Shown: positions 27,854 through 38,200 of the stretch, in pieces
How positions within the stretch are numbered: position 1 is the first letter of the stretch
How the letters are laid out: each line of letters starts with the position of its first letter
NCBI RefSeq assembly: GCF_000878195.1
Contig: NZ_JXST01000004.1
Span: forward strand, 1 to 64,000
Origin: Mycolicibacterium llatzerense
GTDB taxonomy: Bacteria > Actinomycetota > Actinomycetes > Mycobacteriales > Mycobacteriaceae
Reading direction: 5' to 3'
Length of the DNA stretch: 64,000 nt
Made by a program: the position numbers and the translations under genes
Notes under the pieces: model-generated
What the model was told of the DNA's origin: nothing
Database searches by the model: none
The model's input: only the letters and a program-made list of their open reading frames with translations

Positions 27854-28711
27854 TCAGCGCCGCATGCGATGTGCGCCGGCGACGATGGCGTCGTGCAGCG
27901 CGACCTCGGCTTCGGACGGCGTGCTGCGCCGGTGCAGCAGGACGAATTCCAGGTGCCCGAGATTGGGCAGTCGGCTGTCGGTGAGCGATTGAAGCCCTTG
28001 CGGCAGAACCGATTCGGAATGGGCGATGATGCCGAGTCCGGCAAGTGCCGCGGCCTGCAGGCCGAGCAGGCTGTCGCTGACGCAGGCGATCCGCCAGCTG
28101 CGGCGCTCGCGTTCCAGTTCACGTAGTGCGACGTGGCGGGTCAGGCTCGGCGGTGGGTAGGTCACGATCGGTACCGGGTCGGTGATGTCGGTCAGGCCGG
28201 GCCGGCCGGCCCACACGAGGCGGTCTCGCCACAGCAGTTCGCCGTGTTGCTCGCCGGGCAGCCGTTTGGCCACCATGAGGTCCAATTCGCCTGCGGCCAT
28301 TCGGGTTTTGAGGTTCTCGCTGAGGCCCACCACCAGCTCCAGGTCGACGCCGGGGTAGGACCGCCTGAACTCGACCAGCACGTCGGAGAACATCCGGCCG
28401 ACCAGATCGTCGGAGGCGCCGAGCCGGATCAGGCCCGTGGGTTGCGATTCGGAGAAATAGCGGTCGGCTTTGGCTTGTGCGTCCAGGATGTCGTGCGCGA
28501 AGCCGACCATCGCCGCGCCGTCGGCGGTGAGCGCCAGATTACGGGTATCGCGCCGGAACAGCTCGCGGCCGACGGACTGCTCCAGCCGGGCGATATGGCC
28601 GCTCACCGTTGATTGACGGAGCCCCAGCAGGTGGCCGGCGGCAGTGAATCCGCCGGCGCGGTCGACTGCGAGGAAGGTGCGCAGCAGTTCGGGGTCGAAC
28701 ACATTCATCAC
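27854..28711 (-). CDS. LysR-family transcriptional regulator
   Basis: 285 residues. N-terminal winged HTH (LLRTFLAVDRAGGFTAAGHLLGLRQSTVSGHIARLEQSVG) followed by a LysR substrate domain (IRLGASDDLVGRMFSDVLVEFRRSYPGVDLELVVG). Divergent from the SBF-type transporter gene, with 68 bp between starts, the classic arrangement for a LysR regulator and its target. Effector unknown. Its 3' end converges on the F420 oxidoreductase with a 14-bp gap. Confidence 0.9.
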   Translation of the reverse strand: MMNVFDPELLRTFLAVDRAGGFTAAGHLLGLRQSTVSGHIARLEQSVGRELFRRDTRNLALTADGAAMVGFAHDILDAQAKADRYFSESQPTGLIRLGASDDLVGRMFSDVLVEFRRSYPGVDLELVVGLSENLKTRMAAGELDLMVAKRLPGEQHGELLWRDRLVWAGRPGLTDITDPVPIVTYPPPSLTRHVALRELERERRSWRIACVSDSLLGLQAAALAGLGIIAHSESVLPQGLQSLTDSRLPNLGHLEFVLLHRRSTPSEAEVALHDAIVAGAHRMRR

Positions 28712-28779
28712 AATATCCGGTTAGAGATATCAGATCTATCGCCTAGCGCTATGAGTTGGTAGAGCAGTACGTTCTTCCC

Positions 28780-29784
28780 GTGAACCTGCTCGCCAAGCTC
28801 CGCATCGACGGCTTCCTGCTCGGGCTGTTCGCGGCGATGGCCATCGGTGTGCTGCTGCCGGCCCGTGGTGACGCAGGTCAGGCAGTCGAAACGGCGACCA
28901 AGGTCGCGATCGCCGTGCTGTTCCTGCTGTACGGCACCCGCCTGCACCCGCGTGAGGCGCTCGAGGGGCTGAAGCACTGGCGGCTGCACACCACGGTGCT
29001 GGCCGCGACCTTTGTCCTGTTCCCGCTGCTCGGGCTGGCGATGAAGCTGCTGGTGCCGTCGGTGCTGACCGACGAGCTCTACATCGGCATGCTGTATCTG
29101 TGTCTGCTGCCGTCCACGGTGCAGTCGTCCATCGCATTCACCTCGATCGCCCGTGGCAATGTCGCGGCGGCTGTCGTGAGCGCATCGGCCTCGAACCTGC
29201 TGGGCATCTTCCTCACCCCGCTGTTGGTGACCCTGTTGATGCAGACCACCGGCGCTGCCACGGTGTCGGCGAACTCCGTCCTGGAGATCGTTGTGCAGCT
29301 GTTGCTGCCGTTCCTCGCCGGTCAGCTGCTGCGGTCCAAACTGCACCGGGTGCTGTCTCACACCACCCTCACCAAGGTCGTCGACCGTGGTTCGGTCTAC
29401 CTCGTCGTGTACGCGGCGTTCAGTGCCGGTATGGCCGAACACATCTGGACGGGAATGAAGGTCTCCAATGTGCTCGCGGTGATCGCCGTCAGCGTGGTGT
29501 TGCTTGCGGTGGTGCTCGGCATCACCGCTGGGGCGGCGCGGTTGTTGAAGTTCGACCGCGCCGACCGCATCGTGATCATCTTCTGTGGATCGAAGAAGAG
29601 CCTCGCGACCGGGTTACCGATGGCCACCGTGCTGTTCGCCGGACACCCGGTGGGCCTGATTGTGTTGCCGCTGATGATCTTCCACCAGATTCAGCTCATC
29701 ACCTGCGCGACATTGGCCGCTCGGTGGGGACGTCAGGCCGACGCCGCGGCGGCGGAACGGGATCTCGCGGCCGCGCGGAGCTGA
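28780..29784 (+). CDS. Bile acid:sodium symporter-like (SBF/YfeH) transporter
   Basis: 334 residues, about ten helices. Family signatures include VAIAVLFLLYGTRLHPREALEGL, the LPSTVQSSIAFTSIARGN crossover segment and FCGSKKSLATGLPMA. YfeH-type members move organic anions with sodium; steroid-like substrates are possible in this neighbourhood but not shown. GTG 28780 starts the common N-terminus; a TTG at 28756 is less likely. Probably controlled by the divergent LysR protein. Confidence 0.85.
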   Translation: MNLLAKLRIDGFLLGLFAAMAIGVLLPARGDAGQAVETATKVAIAVLFLLYGTRLHPREALEGLKHWRLHTTVLAATFVLFPLLGLAMKLLVPSVLTDELYIGMLYLCLLPSTVQSSIAFTSIARGNVAAAVVSASASNLLGIFLTPLLVTLLMQTTGAATVSANSVLEIVVQLLLPFLAGQLLRSKLHRVLSHTTLTKVVDRGSVYLVVYAAFSAGMAEHIWTGMKVSNVLAVIAVSVVLLAVVLGITAGAARLLKFDRADRIVIIFCGSKKSLATGLPMATVLFAGHPVGLIVLPLMIFHQIQLITCATLAARWGRQADAAAAERDLAAARS

Positions 29785-29794
29785 ACCGAAATCG

Positions 29795-30412
29795 TCAGTC
29801 GCCCCGCAGATATGCGGCGAGCATCGCGACGATCGAATCCTCCAACTGCTGTGCGTCGGCGGGCTGCGTGCAGGCAATGAGCCGGTGGGTTAGCGACTCG
29901 ATGGTCGCGACTGTCATCCGGGCCGCGAATTTCAGATCGGGGACCCGAACCTCGGGATGTCGGGCGAGCAGCGCGTATGCGGCCGCCACCGCGGTTTCTT
30001 CGGCATCGCGCAGCCGGGCCAGGAGCGCGGGAGACCGGGGTGCCTCCGCGAACAACACCTGGTGCAGATGCGGATCGTCCCGGTGGTTGTCGATGGTCGC
30101 GCGCGTGAACAGCCGCAGTTGGTCCTCGAGCGCGGGTGGTACCCCCGCCGCCGCCCGTGCCGTCAGCAGTGCCGCCCCGGCATCGATGTGGGCATCGGTG
30201 AGCGCGGCCAGGATCGCGTCCTTGTTCGGAAAGTACTGGTAGAGCGAGCCGATCGAGATGTTTGCGGCCTCGGCAATGCGATTGGTGGTGCCGCCGCGGT
30301 AGCCGAACTCGGCGAAAACGCGAGCAGCCGCATCGAGGATTCGTTGCCGGGTTTCGGCAGATCGTTGTTGTTTCGGCTGCTTGCGGGCGCGAAACCGGTC
30401 CGGTGGTGCCAT
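29795..30412 (-). CDS. TetR-family transcriptional regulator
   Basis: 205 residues. TetR HTH in RQRILDAAARVFAEFGYRGGTTNRIAEAANISIGSLYQYFPNKDAIL (about 20-65), then a divergent helical ligand domain. The N-terminus is basic. ATG 30412 is preceded by GGAGGTGA; a GTG two codons upstream overlaps that site. Divergent from the SRPBCC-like gene at 30496, the likely target. Ligand unknown. Confidence 0.87.
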   Translation of the reverse strand: MAPPDRFRARKQPKQQRSAETRQRILDAAARVFAEFGYRGGTTNRIAEAANISIGSLYQYFPNKDAILAALTDAHIDAGAALLTARAAAGVPPALEDQLRLFTRATIDNHRDDPHLHQVLFAEAPRSPALLARLRDAEETAVAAAYALLARHPEVRVPDLKFAARMTVATIESLTHRLIACTQPADAQQLEDSIVAMLAAYLRGD

Positions 30413-30495
30413 GGTCACCTCCGCGCGGAAAGCGAGTAGTCACCGGCTTCTCACCGGCTGATGATTAGGTGACCCTAACTCAAAGGAGCGTCATC

Positions 30496-30984
30496 GTGAA
30501 GACGGTGTACATCGAGTCCGAGCTGGCCGCCGACCTGGAACGCGTGTGGCGCGACATGCAGCTGCCGGCGACCTTTTTGTACCTGTGCCGAGGTCTGTTC
30601 GGAGTACCGGCGCTCGCCGGCCGCACCGAACCTCTGCACGCGGGGGAGCGCGGGACCGGCTGGCTCATGGCATTTCACGTGCTGCCCGCCTACCGGCACA
30701 CCATCGAAGTGCTGTCGGTCGACGAGGCCACACACACCATTCGCACCCATGAGTACGGCGGGCGGATCAGGTCGTGGAATCACACTCTGCACGCCGAGTC
30801 GATCGGCCCGGGGCGGTGCCGGTACGCCGACACCATCGACATCGATGCCGGGTGGTTCACCGGTGTGGTCGCGCTGGGCGCAGCCGGCATCTTCCGCTAC
30901 CGGCATCGCCGGTGGCACAAGCTGATTCGATCCGAGGTGGCGAATCAGACGCCGAAAATCCGGGCCGCATTCCCGCCGAGATAG
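30496..30984 (+). CDS. SRPBCC-like (START/Bet v1 fold) protein
   Basis: 162 residues. The pattern IESELAADLERVWRDMQLPATFLYLCRG, then alternating strands and a long C-terminal helix (GAAGIFRYRHRRWHKLIRSEV), fits polyketide-cyclase/SRPBCC proteins, which bind hydrophobic ligands. Function unknown. GTG 30496 has AGGAG seven bases upstream. Its last 40 nt overlap the convergent amidohydrolase gene, an unusually long tail-to-tail overlap for this window. Confidence 0.7.
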   Translation: MKTVYIESELAADLERVWRDMQLPATFLYLCRGLFGVPALAGRTEPLHAGERGTGWLMAFHVLPAYRHTIEVLSVDEATHTIRTHEYGGRIRSWNHTLHAESIGPGRCRYADTIDIDAGWFTGVVALGAAGIFRYRHRRWHKLIRSEVANQTPKIRAAFPPR

Positions 30985-31757
30985 AGTTCGCGCGCCTCGG
31001 TGTCGAGGTTCAACTCGTCGAGTCGTTCCAGGCAGCGCTGCGCGGACAGCATCGGCCAGTTGGTCCCGAAAAGCACTCGGGTGCGGCCGGATCCGCGCAG
31101 GTAATCAACCAGTGCCGGGGGCAGGCGGTGCGCGGCGTAGGCCGAGGTGTCGATGTGGAAGTTCGGAAACTTCATGGCCAGGAACAACACTTCGTCGATC
31201 CACGGTGCTCCGACGTGGCCGCCGATGACCACGAGTTCCGGGAATTCGAGTAGGACCGTCTCCAGATAGGGGATCGGCCGGCCGGGCTCGGACGGGCACA
31301 GTGGGCCGGTGTGCCCGATCTGCGTACAGAACGGGATGCCGAGTTCGACGCAGGCCTGCAGCAGGGGATAGTAGCGGCGGTCGTTGGGCGGCAGGTTCCA
31401 CAACCACGGGACGACGCGCAGGGCCACCATGCCCAGATCGGTTACCGCACGCCGTAATTCACGGACCGCCTCGACCGGGCGGGTGAGGTCCACGGAGGCG
31501 ACGCCCGCGAATCGGTCGGGGTGTGCGCGGACGTGTGCCGCCGTCTCGTCATTGTCGATGAGTGCGCCGTACGGCCCGACCCACGCACACAACAGCGACT
31601 TCTCGACGCCGGCGTCGTCCATCGCTTTCAGCGTGACGTCGATGGGCAGGGCCGGCAGATCTTCTTGGCGGGTCCAGCGCAGCAGTGGCTGCAGCCATGG
31701 CTGGCGCATGAACAACTCGTTCGGTTGTTGGGACCACGCGTCGATCACTCGTGTCAT
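30945..31757 (-). CDS. Amidohydrolase family 2 (metal-dependent TIM-barrel) protein
   Basis: 270 residues. Motifs of the ACMSD-like amidohydrolase group: ALPIDVTLKAMDDAGVEKSLLCAW, VRAHPDRFAGVASVDL, VPWLWNLPPNDRRYYPL, FCTQIGHTG, VVIGGHVGAPW and VLFGTNWPM. The usual N-terminal HxH is missing: the start reads VIDAWSQQPN, with Gln where His is expected. The His of IGHTG and GGHVG and the Asp/Asn near FGTNW remain, so metal binding may be altered. Divergent from the MarR gene at 31795 across a perfect palindrome. Confidence 0.8.
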   Translation of the reverse strand: MTRVIDAWSQQPNELFMRQPWLQPLLRWTRQEDLPALPIDVTLKAMDDAGVEKSLLCAWVGPYGALIDNDETAAHVRAHPDRFAGVASVDLTRPVEAVRELRRAVTDLGMVALRVVPWLWNLPPNDRRYYPLLQACVELGIPFCTQIGHTGPLCPSEPGRPIPYLETVLLEFPELVVIGGHVGAPWIDEVLFLAMKFPNFHIDTSAYAAHRLPPALVDYLRGSGRTRVLFGTNWPMLSAQRCLERLDELNLDTEARELYLGGNAARIFGV

Positions 31758-31763
31758 CCCTCA

Positions 31764-31785
31764 ATTACTTCACTAGTGAAGTAAT
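31764..31785. promoter_or_regulatory. Perfect 22-bp palindrome between amidohydrolase and marR genes
   Basis: The half-site ATTACTTCACT is followed directly by its exact reverse complement AGTGAAGTAAT. It ends 10 bp before the MarR GTG and 7 bp before the amidohydrolase ATG, overlapping both start regions. Likely the operator for the adjacent MarR repressor. Confidence 0.8.
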
Positions 31786-31794
31786 AATGCAAGG

Positions 31795-32235
31795 GTGAGT
31801 TCGAAGAACAGGTCGCCGGCCGGCAGGCGGCGCGCGTATTTCCAGCTGCAGACCGTCGCGCAGCGGCTGCGCACCACCGCCGACCGGCTGTTCGTCGAAG
31901 AGGCCGGCATCACCACAGCGCAGGCTGCCGCGCTGATGCTGATCGCGAGTCATGCCGGGTGCCGGCAGTCGCTCGTCGCGGCTCAGCTCGGCCAGCGGGA
32001 GTCGGCGGTCACCGCGATGGTCGGACGCCTCGAGAAGGCGGGGTTCGTCGAACGCCGGCCCAGCGAGAGCGACGGCCGCGCCTGGGAACTGTGGCCCACC
32101 GACGCCGGCGCGGATGCCCTGCGCCGGCTGGATGCCGCGCTGGCGACCGTCAACGGCTACATCGACGAGGCCATCGGTGTCGACGTCGATGGCGTCGTCG
32201 ACGCGCTGCAACGGCTGAGCGAGCTGCTCGACTGA
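31795..32235 (+). CDS. MarR-family transcriptional regulator
   Basis: 146 residues. Winged HTH with AAQLGQRESAVTAMVGRLEKAGFVERRPSESDGRAWELWPTDAG (about 60-105); flanking helices form the dimer interface. GTG 31795. Divergent from the amidohydrolase with a perfect palindromic operator between them, so it probably represses both genes. It ends 49 bp before the giant regulator gene on the same strand; some read-through is possible. Confidence 0.86.
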   Translation: MSSKNRSPAGRRRAYFQLQTVAQRLRTTADRLFVEEAGITTAQAAALMLIASHAGCRQSLVAAQLGQRESAVTAMVGRLEKAGFVERRPSESDGRAWELWPTDAGADALRRLDAALATVNGYIDEAIGVDVDGVVDALQRLSELLD

Positions 32236-32284
32236 GCCGGCTCTTTACTGGACCTTGACTCCGCGTTGAATCGCCGTACCGACG

Positions 32285-35200
32285 ATGGCGGATGTGATTA
32301 CTCTTCAAGCCGTGGAGCTGGGGGTTTTGGGACCTCTGCAGGTCCGGCAGGACGGCACGCCCGTCACGATTCCGGGCGCCAAGCCGCGCGCGATCCTCAC
32401 GATGCTCGGGTTGCACTGTGGCTCCGTCGTATCGGCCGACACCTTCTTCGAGTTGCTGTGGGGAGACGAGTCCCCGCGCACTGCCGCGAAGGCTCTGCAG
32501 ACCCACATCTCGGCCCTTCGTCGTGCCTTGGGTGACGGATTGATCCTGACGCAGGGATCAGGTTGGACGCTGGCCGACACCGACGTCGATGCCGCCCGGT
32601 ACAAATCGGCTGCCCGATCGGCCCGCGATGCCGCGGCCACCGGTGACACCGGCGAGGCGGTCACTCGCTTCGACGAGGCAGTCACTCTCTGGCGCGGTAT
32701 TCCAGAACTGCCGGACGGACGCCGGGGGACGTCGGAGAAGACGCGGTGGCTCGAAAGCCATGCCGCGCTGGTGGAGGACCGGGCCGATGCGCTGCTGGCC
32801 GCAGGCCGCGTCGCCGAGATCATCGGCGAACTCGAGGCTGCGGTGGCCGACGCGCCATTGCGTGAAAGGCGTTGGGGCCAGCTGATGCTGGCGCTGTATC
32901 GCGCCGGTAGGCAAGGCGAGGCCCTCGGCGCCTACCGCCGTGCGCGGGCGCTGCTTGCCGACGAACTCGGCGTCGATCCCGGACCGAGCCTTCGCCGACT
33001 CGAAGCGGCGATCGTTGCGCAGGACAGTTCTCTGGAAATACCTGCGGCGCAACATGTTCAGGCAGGAACCCGGGCGGTGACGTTCCTACTCACCGACATC
33101 GAGGGGTCGACGGCCGCGTGGGAGGCCGACGCCGATGCGATGGCGGTGGCGTTGGCTCGGCACGACGAACTCGTCGGGCAGGTTGTCACGTCACACGGGG
33201 GCAGACTGATCAAGACCCGCGGCGAGGGCGACGCCACCTTCTCGGTTTTCGACCGTCCGTCCGCGGCGGCCGCGGCCGCCGTCGAGTTGCAGCAAGCCAT
33301 GGCCGCCGAGCCCTGGGCGCCGGCCGACCCGATGCGCATCAGGGTGGCACTACACACCGGGGAGGTAGAGCTTCGCGATGGTGACTATTTCGGCCGGGCG
33401 GTGAACCGCGCCGCCCGCCTGCGGTCGATAGCGCTGGGCGGCCAGGTCCTGTGTTCCGGCGCGACAGCTGAGTTGGTCATCGACTCGCTGTCCGACGACG
33501 TGGTCCTCACCGATCTCGGAATGCGGCAGCTCAAGAACCTGGTCCGCCCCGAGCATGTTTTCGAGCTCCGCCTCGATGCCGCCGGCATCGCCTCGGACCA
33601 GCCCGCGAACGACGAGTCGATCGAGCGGCCGGCCCTGCCCGCCGTCCTGGCCGGGCGCGGACCGTTCGTCGGCCGCGGCGATGAACTGGGACAACTGTTT
33701 TCCGTATGGCAGACGGCGCTCACCGGCACCACCGACGCTGTGCTGATCGCAGGCGAACCGGGTGTCGGCAAGACACGTCTGGCCGGCGAATGGTCCCGGC
33801 AGGCCCATGCCCAGGGCGCTCTGGTGCTCTATGGCCGCTGCGACGAGGACCTCGGCGCGCCCTATCAGCCGTTCGCTGAAGCGCTCCGTTCGCTGGTGCC
33901 CTGCCTGGGTGCCGCTCGGCTGCGTGCGCTGCGCGGCGTCGAGGCGCTCCTGGCACTGGTGCCGGGACTTGCCGACGTGCTGCCCGATATGGCGACGCCG
34001 ACACGTGCCGACCCGGACACCGAGCGCTATGCCCTGTTCGACGCTGTCGTGGCGGTGCTGGGCGCAGCGTCGGCCGGCCCGCCGGTGGTACTGATCCTCG
34101 ATGACCTGCACTGGGCCGCCAAGCCCACCTTGTTGCTGCTGAGGCACCTCCTCCGGTTCGGCGACCATGCCCGGGTGCAGATCATCGGCACCTATCGCAG
34201 TACCGATCTGGACCGTTCCCACCCGCTGGCGGCCATGTTGGCCGACCTGCACCGGGACGGGACGGCCCACCGGCTCGCGCTGGCCGGCCTCGATGAGGAC
34301 GACGTGACCGCGTACGTCGCCGAGGCCGGGTACGACGACCAAGAGCTGGCCCGTGCGCTGGCGTCGGTGACCGGCGGCAACCCGTTCTTCCTCATCGAGG
34401 CGCTGCGCCACGTCGAGGAGAGCGGCGGCCATTGGGAGCCCGGTACCTTGCCGCAGGGAGTTCGAGAAGCGGTGAGCCGCAGGCTGTCCCGACTGCCGGC
34501 GGAGACCAACAAGGCACTAGCGGCAGCCGCGGTCATCGGCAGCCGGTTCTCCGTGCATCTGGTCGAGCGGGTGGTGGGGGACGATCTGATCGACGCATTC
34601 GACGAGGCGTGCCGCGCCGGCATCATCATCGAAGAGTCCGGTGGGTGCTACCGGTTCAACCACGCCATCGTCCGCCAGTCGCTGCTCGCCGAACTGCCGT
34701 CGGTACGGCGCATGCGGTTGCACCAGCGGATCGCCACGACCTTGGAGACCGAATCCGGTGCCGAAGAGGAACTGCTGGCCGAGCTGGCTCATCACTACTT
34801 CGAGTGTGCGTGGGCGGGCAACGCGGCCAAGGCTGTCGAGTACTGCCGGCGGGCCGCCGACCAGGCCATGACCCGGCTGGCCTACGAGGGTGCCGCCGAT
34901 CTGTACGACCATGCCCTGCACGCGTTGGAAGAACTCGATGATGAATTGCCCGACCGGGACGATCAGGTTGCCGAGCTGCTGATCGCGCGTTGCGAAGCTC
35001 TGCTGGCCGCCGGTGATGTGGCTTCGGCTGCGGGTGTCGTTTCCCAATTACAAGCGGCGACAGTTGATTCCGTGCGTCTGGCCGCCTGGGCGACCTGCTT
35101 CGACGGTCAGCTGTCCATGCTGACCCACCCCGAGCGATTGGACGAGATCGAATCGGCGCTGGACGGTGCCGCCCGCAGGCTGGCCGGACTGGACGACGCG

Positions 35201-38200
35201 GCCGGGGAAGCCAAGGCGCACAACGTCCGAGCGGGGTGTCTGGCCCGGCTCGGCAAGATCGGCGACTGTGAGGTGGCGCTCGATGATGCACTGAACGCGG
35301 CCCGGCGTTCGGGTGATCACCGCCGGGTGAACGCGGTACTGGCGGGTGCGCCACTGGCAGCGCTATGGGGACCGAATCCGGTTCCGCGCGCCGGCGGGCG
35401 GTGTTTGGATGTGGTTCGGCTGCTTCGGATCACAACCGAGTCACCGGCAGTCGAGGCCACCTCGATGCGATGCCAGGCGGTGTTGGAGGCGTTCCGCGGG
35501 CGGGGTGCTGCGGCTCGGCGCATGATCGACTCTGCCCGGCGCACCGTCGCCGAACTGGGACTGCGGCATGCGCTCCTCGAGGTTGAGCAATTCGCCGGCA
35601 TCGTCGAGCTGGTCGCTGGCGAGCCGGACGCTGCCGAACGGTATCTGCGTAAGGCCTACAACGGTTTTCGCCGACTCCGCCTCGATATCGACACTTCCGA
35701 GACCGCTGCGCTCCTGGGCCGCACCTGCCTGATGCTCGGACGAGACACCGAGGCCGACGAATTGTGCACGGAGAGTGAGCAGCTCGCCGGACACGCGCTG
35801 AAGGCGTCGATCGCCTGGCGCACCCTACGGGCACAGCTGCTCTCGCGCGGCGGTGACCACCAGGCGGCCCGGCAGGCGGCCGAGGCAGCGGTCGCCCTGG
35901 CTGAGCGCACCGATGCGTTGGTCGATCATGGTGATGCCTGCGATTGCCTGGCCATGGTGCTGGCGGCTGGTGGCGATGCCGCGGGGGCGCGCGCAGCGGC
36001 CGAGCGCGCCGGCGCTCTGTATGAGCGCAAAGGCGCTGCGGCACTTGCGGAACGGGCCCACGCTCTCCTTGGTGGCCCTGGCCTGGTGAGTGTTCCGGCT
36101 GAGCCTGAACTGCCCGCCGTCGAGGTGCACACCGCAGCGGTCCGCATGAGCGAACTTGTGATGGCGGCACATGATCGCGGGGACTGGGATGAATTCGAGA
36201 GGATGATCGCGCCCGACGCCTCTGTCGAGAGCCGGCGAAAGCTGGTCGGTTTCAAGCGAGGTGACTTCTCGCTGCCTGAGGTGACCCATCAGACGCGGCG
36301 CGATTTGGAGTCGGGGGCCATGCGGTTGGCGCACGATGTGGTTGCCGTGCGGGGTGACCGTCTGGCGCTCGCACGGGTGCGGGTAGGTACGGCCGACGTC
36401 AGCGCTGGGGCGCCGCAGGATGAGTTTCTTCAGGTGTACGGCGTCGATGACGAAGGTCGGGTCACGTTCCACGTGTGGTTCGACCCTGAGGATATGGACG
36501 CCGCGGTCGCCGAGCTCGATGCGCAGTACGCCCGGCTCGAGGGCCGGTCGCAACGGGAGTCTCAGTCTGAAAACGCTGCGAGCCAAGCGGCTGAGCATTA
36601 CTTGGACGCGTACGCGGCGCGCGACTGGACTGCGGTTGCGGAGGTACTGGCCGACGACCTCGTTGTCGACGATCGCCGGCGGGTCGTGAACGCCGGGATC
36701 CGGCATGGTCGTGATGCCGAGATCGCCAGCCTGCGCGCCTATGCCGATGCCGGGATAACCGGCATGACGTTCGTCGTCGTCGCCACCCGGCAGGAGCGCC
36801 TGATCCTGGTGCGCGCCTCGGGCGCCGGCGGTGACTCCGGGGAGTTCCGCAACGACATGCTGGGCGTCGTCGAAATCAACTCCCGCAACCAGATCGCCGT
36901 GATGGTCGTGTTCGACGTCGACGATCTCGGCGCTGCCACCGCCGAACTCGATGCCCGCTATCTCGCCGGCGCGGCGGCTGCGCACGCACACACCTGGGCG
37001 GCAGTCGTGCGTGCCTACGCCGCACTCAACCGGCACGAGCTACCCGAAACGACCGGCAACATGGTCAGCATCGACAACCGGCTGATCGCTTCGTACGCCC
37101 CCGGAGGTGTCAAGGAGTACACCCTCTTGGCCTGGGATCAGGTGCCGGACATCGGTTTCCGCATTGAAGTGGTCCACCTGCTGACCGATTTCGGCGCTGT
37201 CATCACGCACGCGGTGAGGGGCACCTCGCGTGAAGGGTTCGAGGCCGAGTGGCGCGAAATCCACCTCATGACGATCGACGGTGACCGGTTCAGCCGCAGC
37301 GAGATGTTCGATGAGGACGCCCTCGACGCCGCGCTGGCGAAGTTCGAGGAACTCGATACGCCGCCCCGGCTCGATACGCCGCCAGGGCTCGACAACCAGG
37401 CAGACCAAGTGGACCAACGCTTTTGGGCTCTCTTCCTGGATCGCAGCTGGGACACGATGGCGGCGATGTTGTCCGACGACTTCGTGCTTGACGATCATCG
37501 GCAAGGTTTGAATGCCGGGATTCGACGGGGGCGGGACGCTGAAATAGACAATCTGAAAGTCATCGCCGACTTGATGGAGGACGGGTTCCTCACGTCGAGC
37601 ACCTTCGCGACCCGCGGTTCGTACCTCGCCCTCCGCATTTTTCGGATGTCGAGGCAAGGCGAAGACTCCGCGGTGTACTACTCCGAGATGCTCGGTGTCG
37701 TCGAGGTCGACGCAGACGGCAAGTTGGTTGCGCACGTGGTCTTCGACGTCGATCACCTCGACGACGCCTTCGCCGAACTCGATGCTCGCTACCTCGTGGG
37801 TGAAGCCGCCGCCTGCGCACCCACCTGGTCAACCATCGTCAGTGCGTATGCGGCGCTCAATCGACACGAGCTGCCCGCGACCACACCGGATGCGGTCAAT
37901 GTCGACCATCGACCGCTCATCTCGACCGAGGCGGCTGAAATGGCAGCAGCTGTGGGTGCAGTTCTTGACCAAATGCCGAACGTCCACGCCCGCGTAGACG
38001 CTGTGCACCGACTGAGCGAGATGGGAGCGGTCGTCACTCAGACCCTCAAAGGGACCTCGGCAGAGGGTTTCTGCGTCGAGTGGCGGATGATCAACGTCTA
38101 CTTGGTCGAGGGCGAGCTGATCAGCCGTGCCGAACTCTTCGGCGAGTCAGATCTAGACGCTGCGCTCGCGCGGTTCGACGGATTACATTCGCCTGCAACA

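Noticed and set aside
33350..34432. Long minus-strand frame inside the giant regulator
   Set aside because: No domain signal and opposite to a strongly supported ATPase region.
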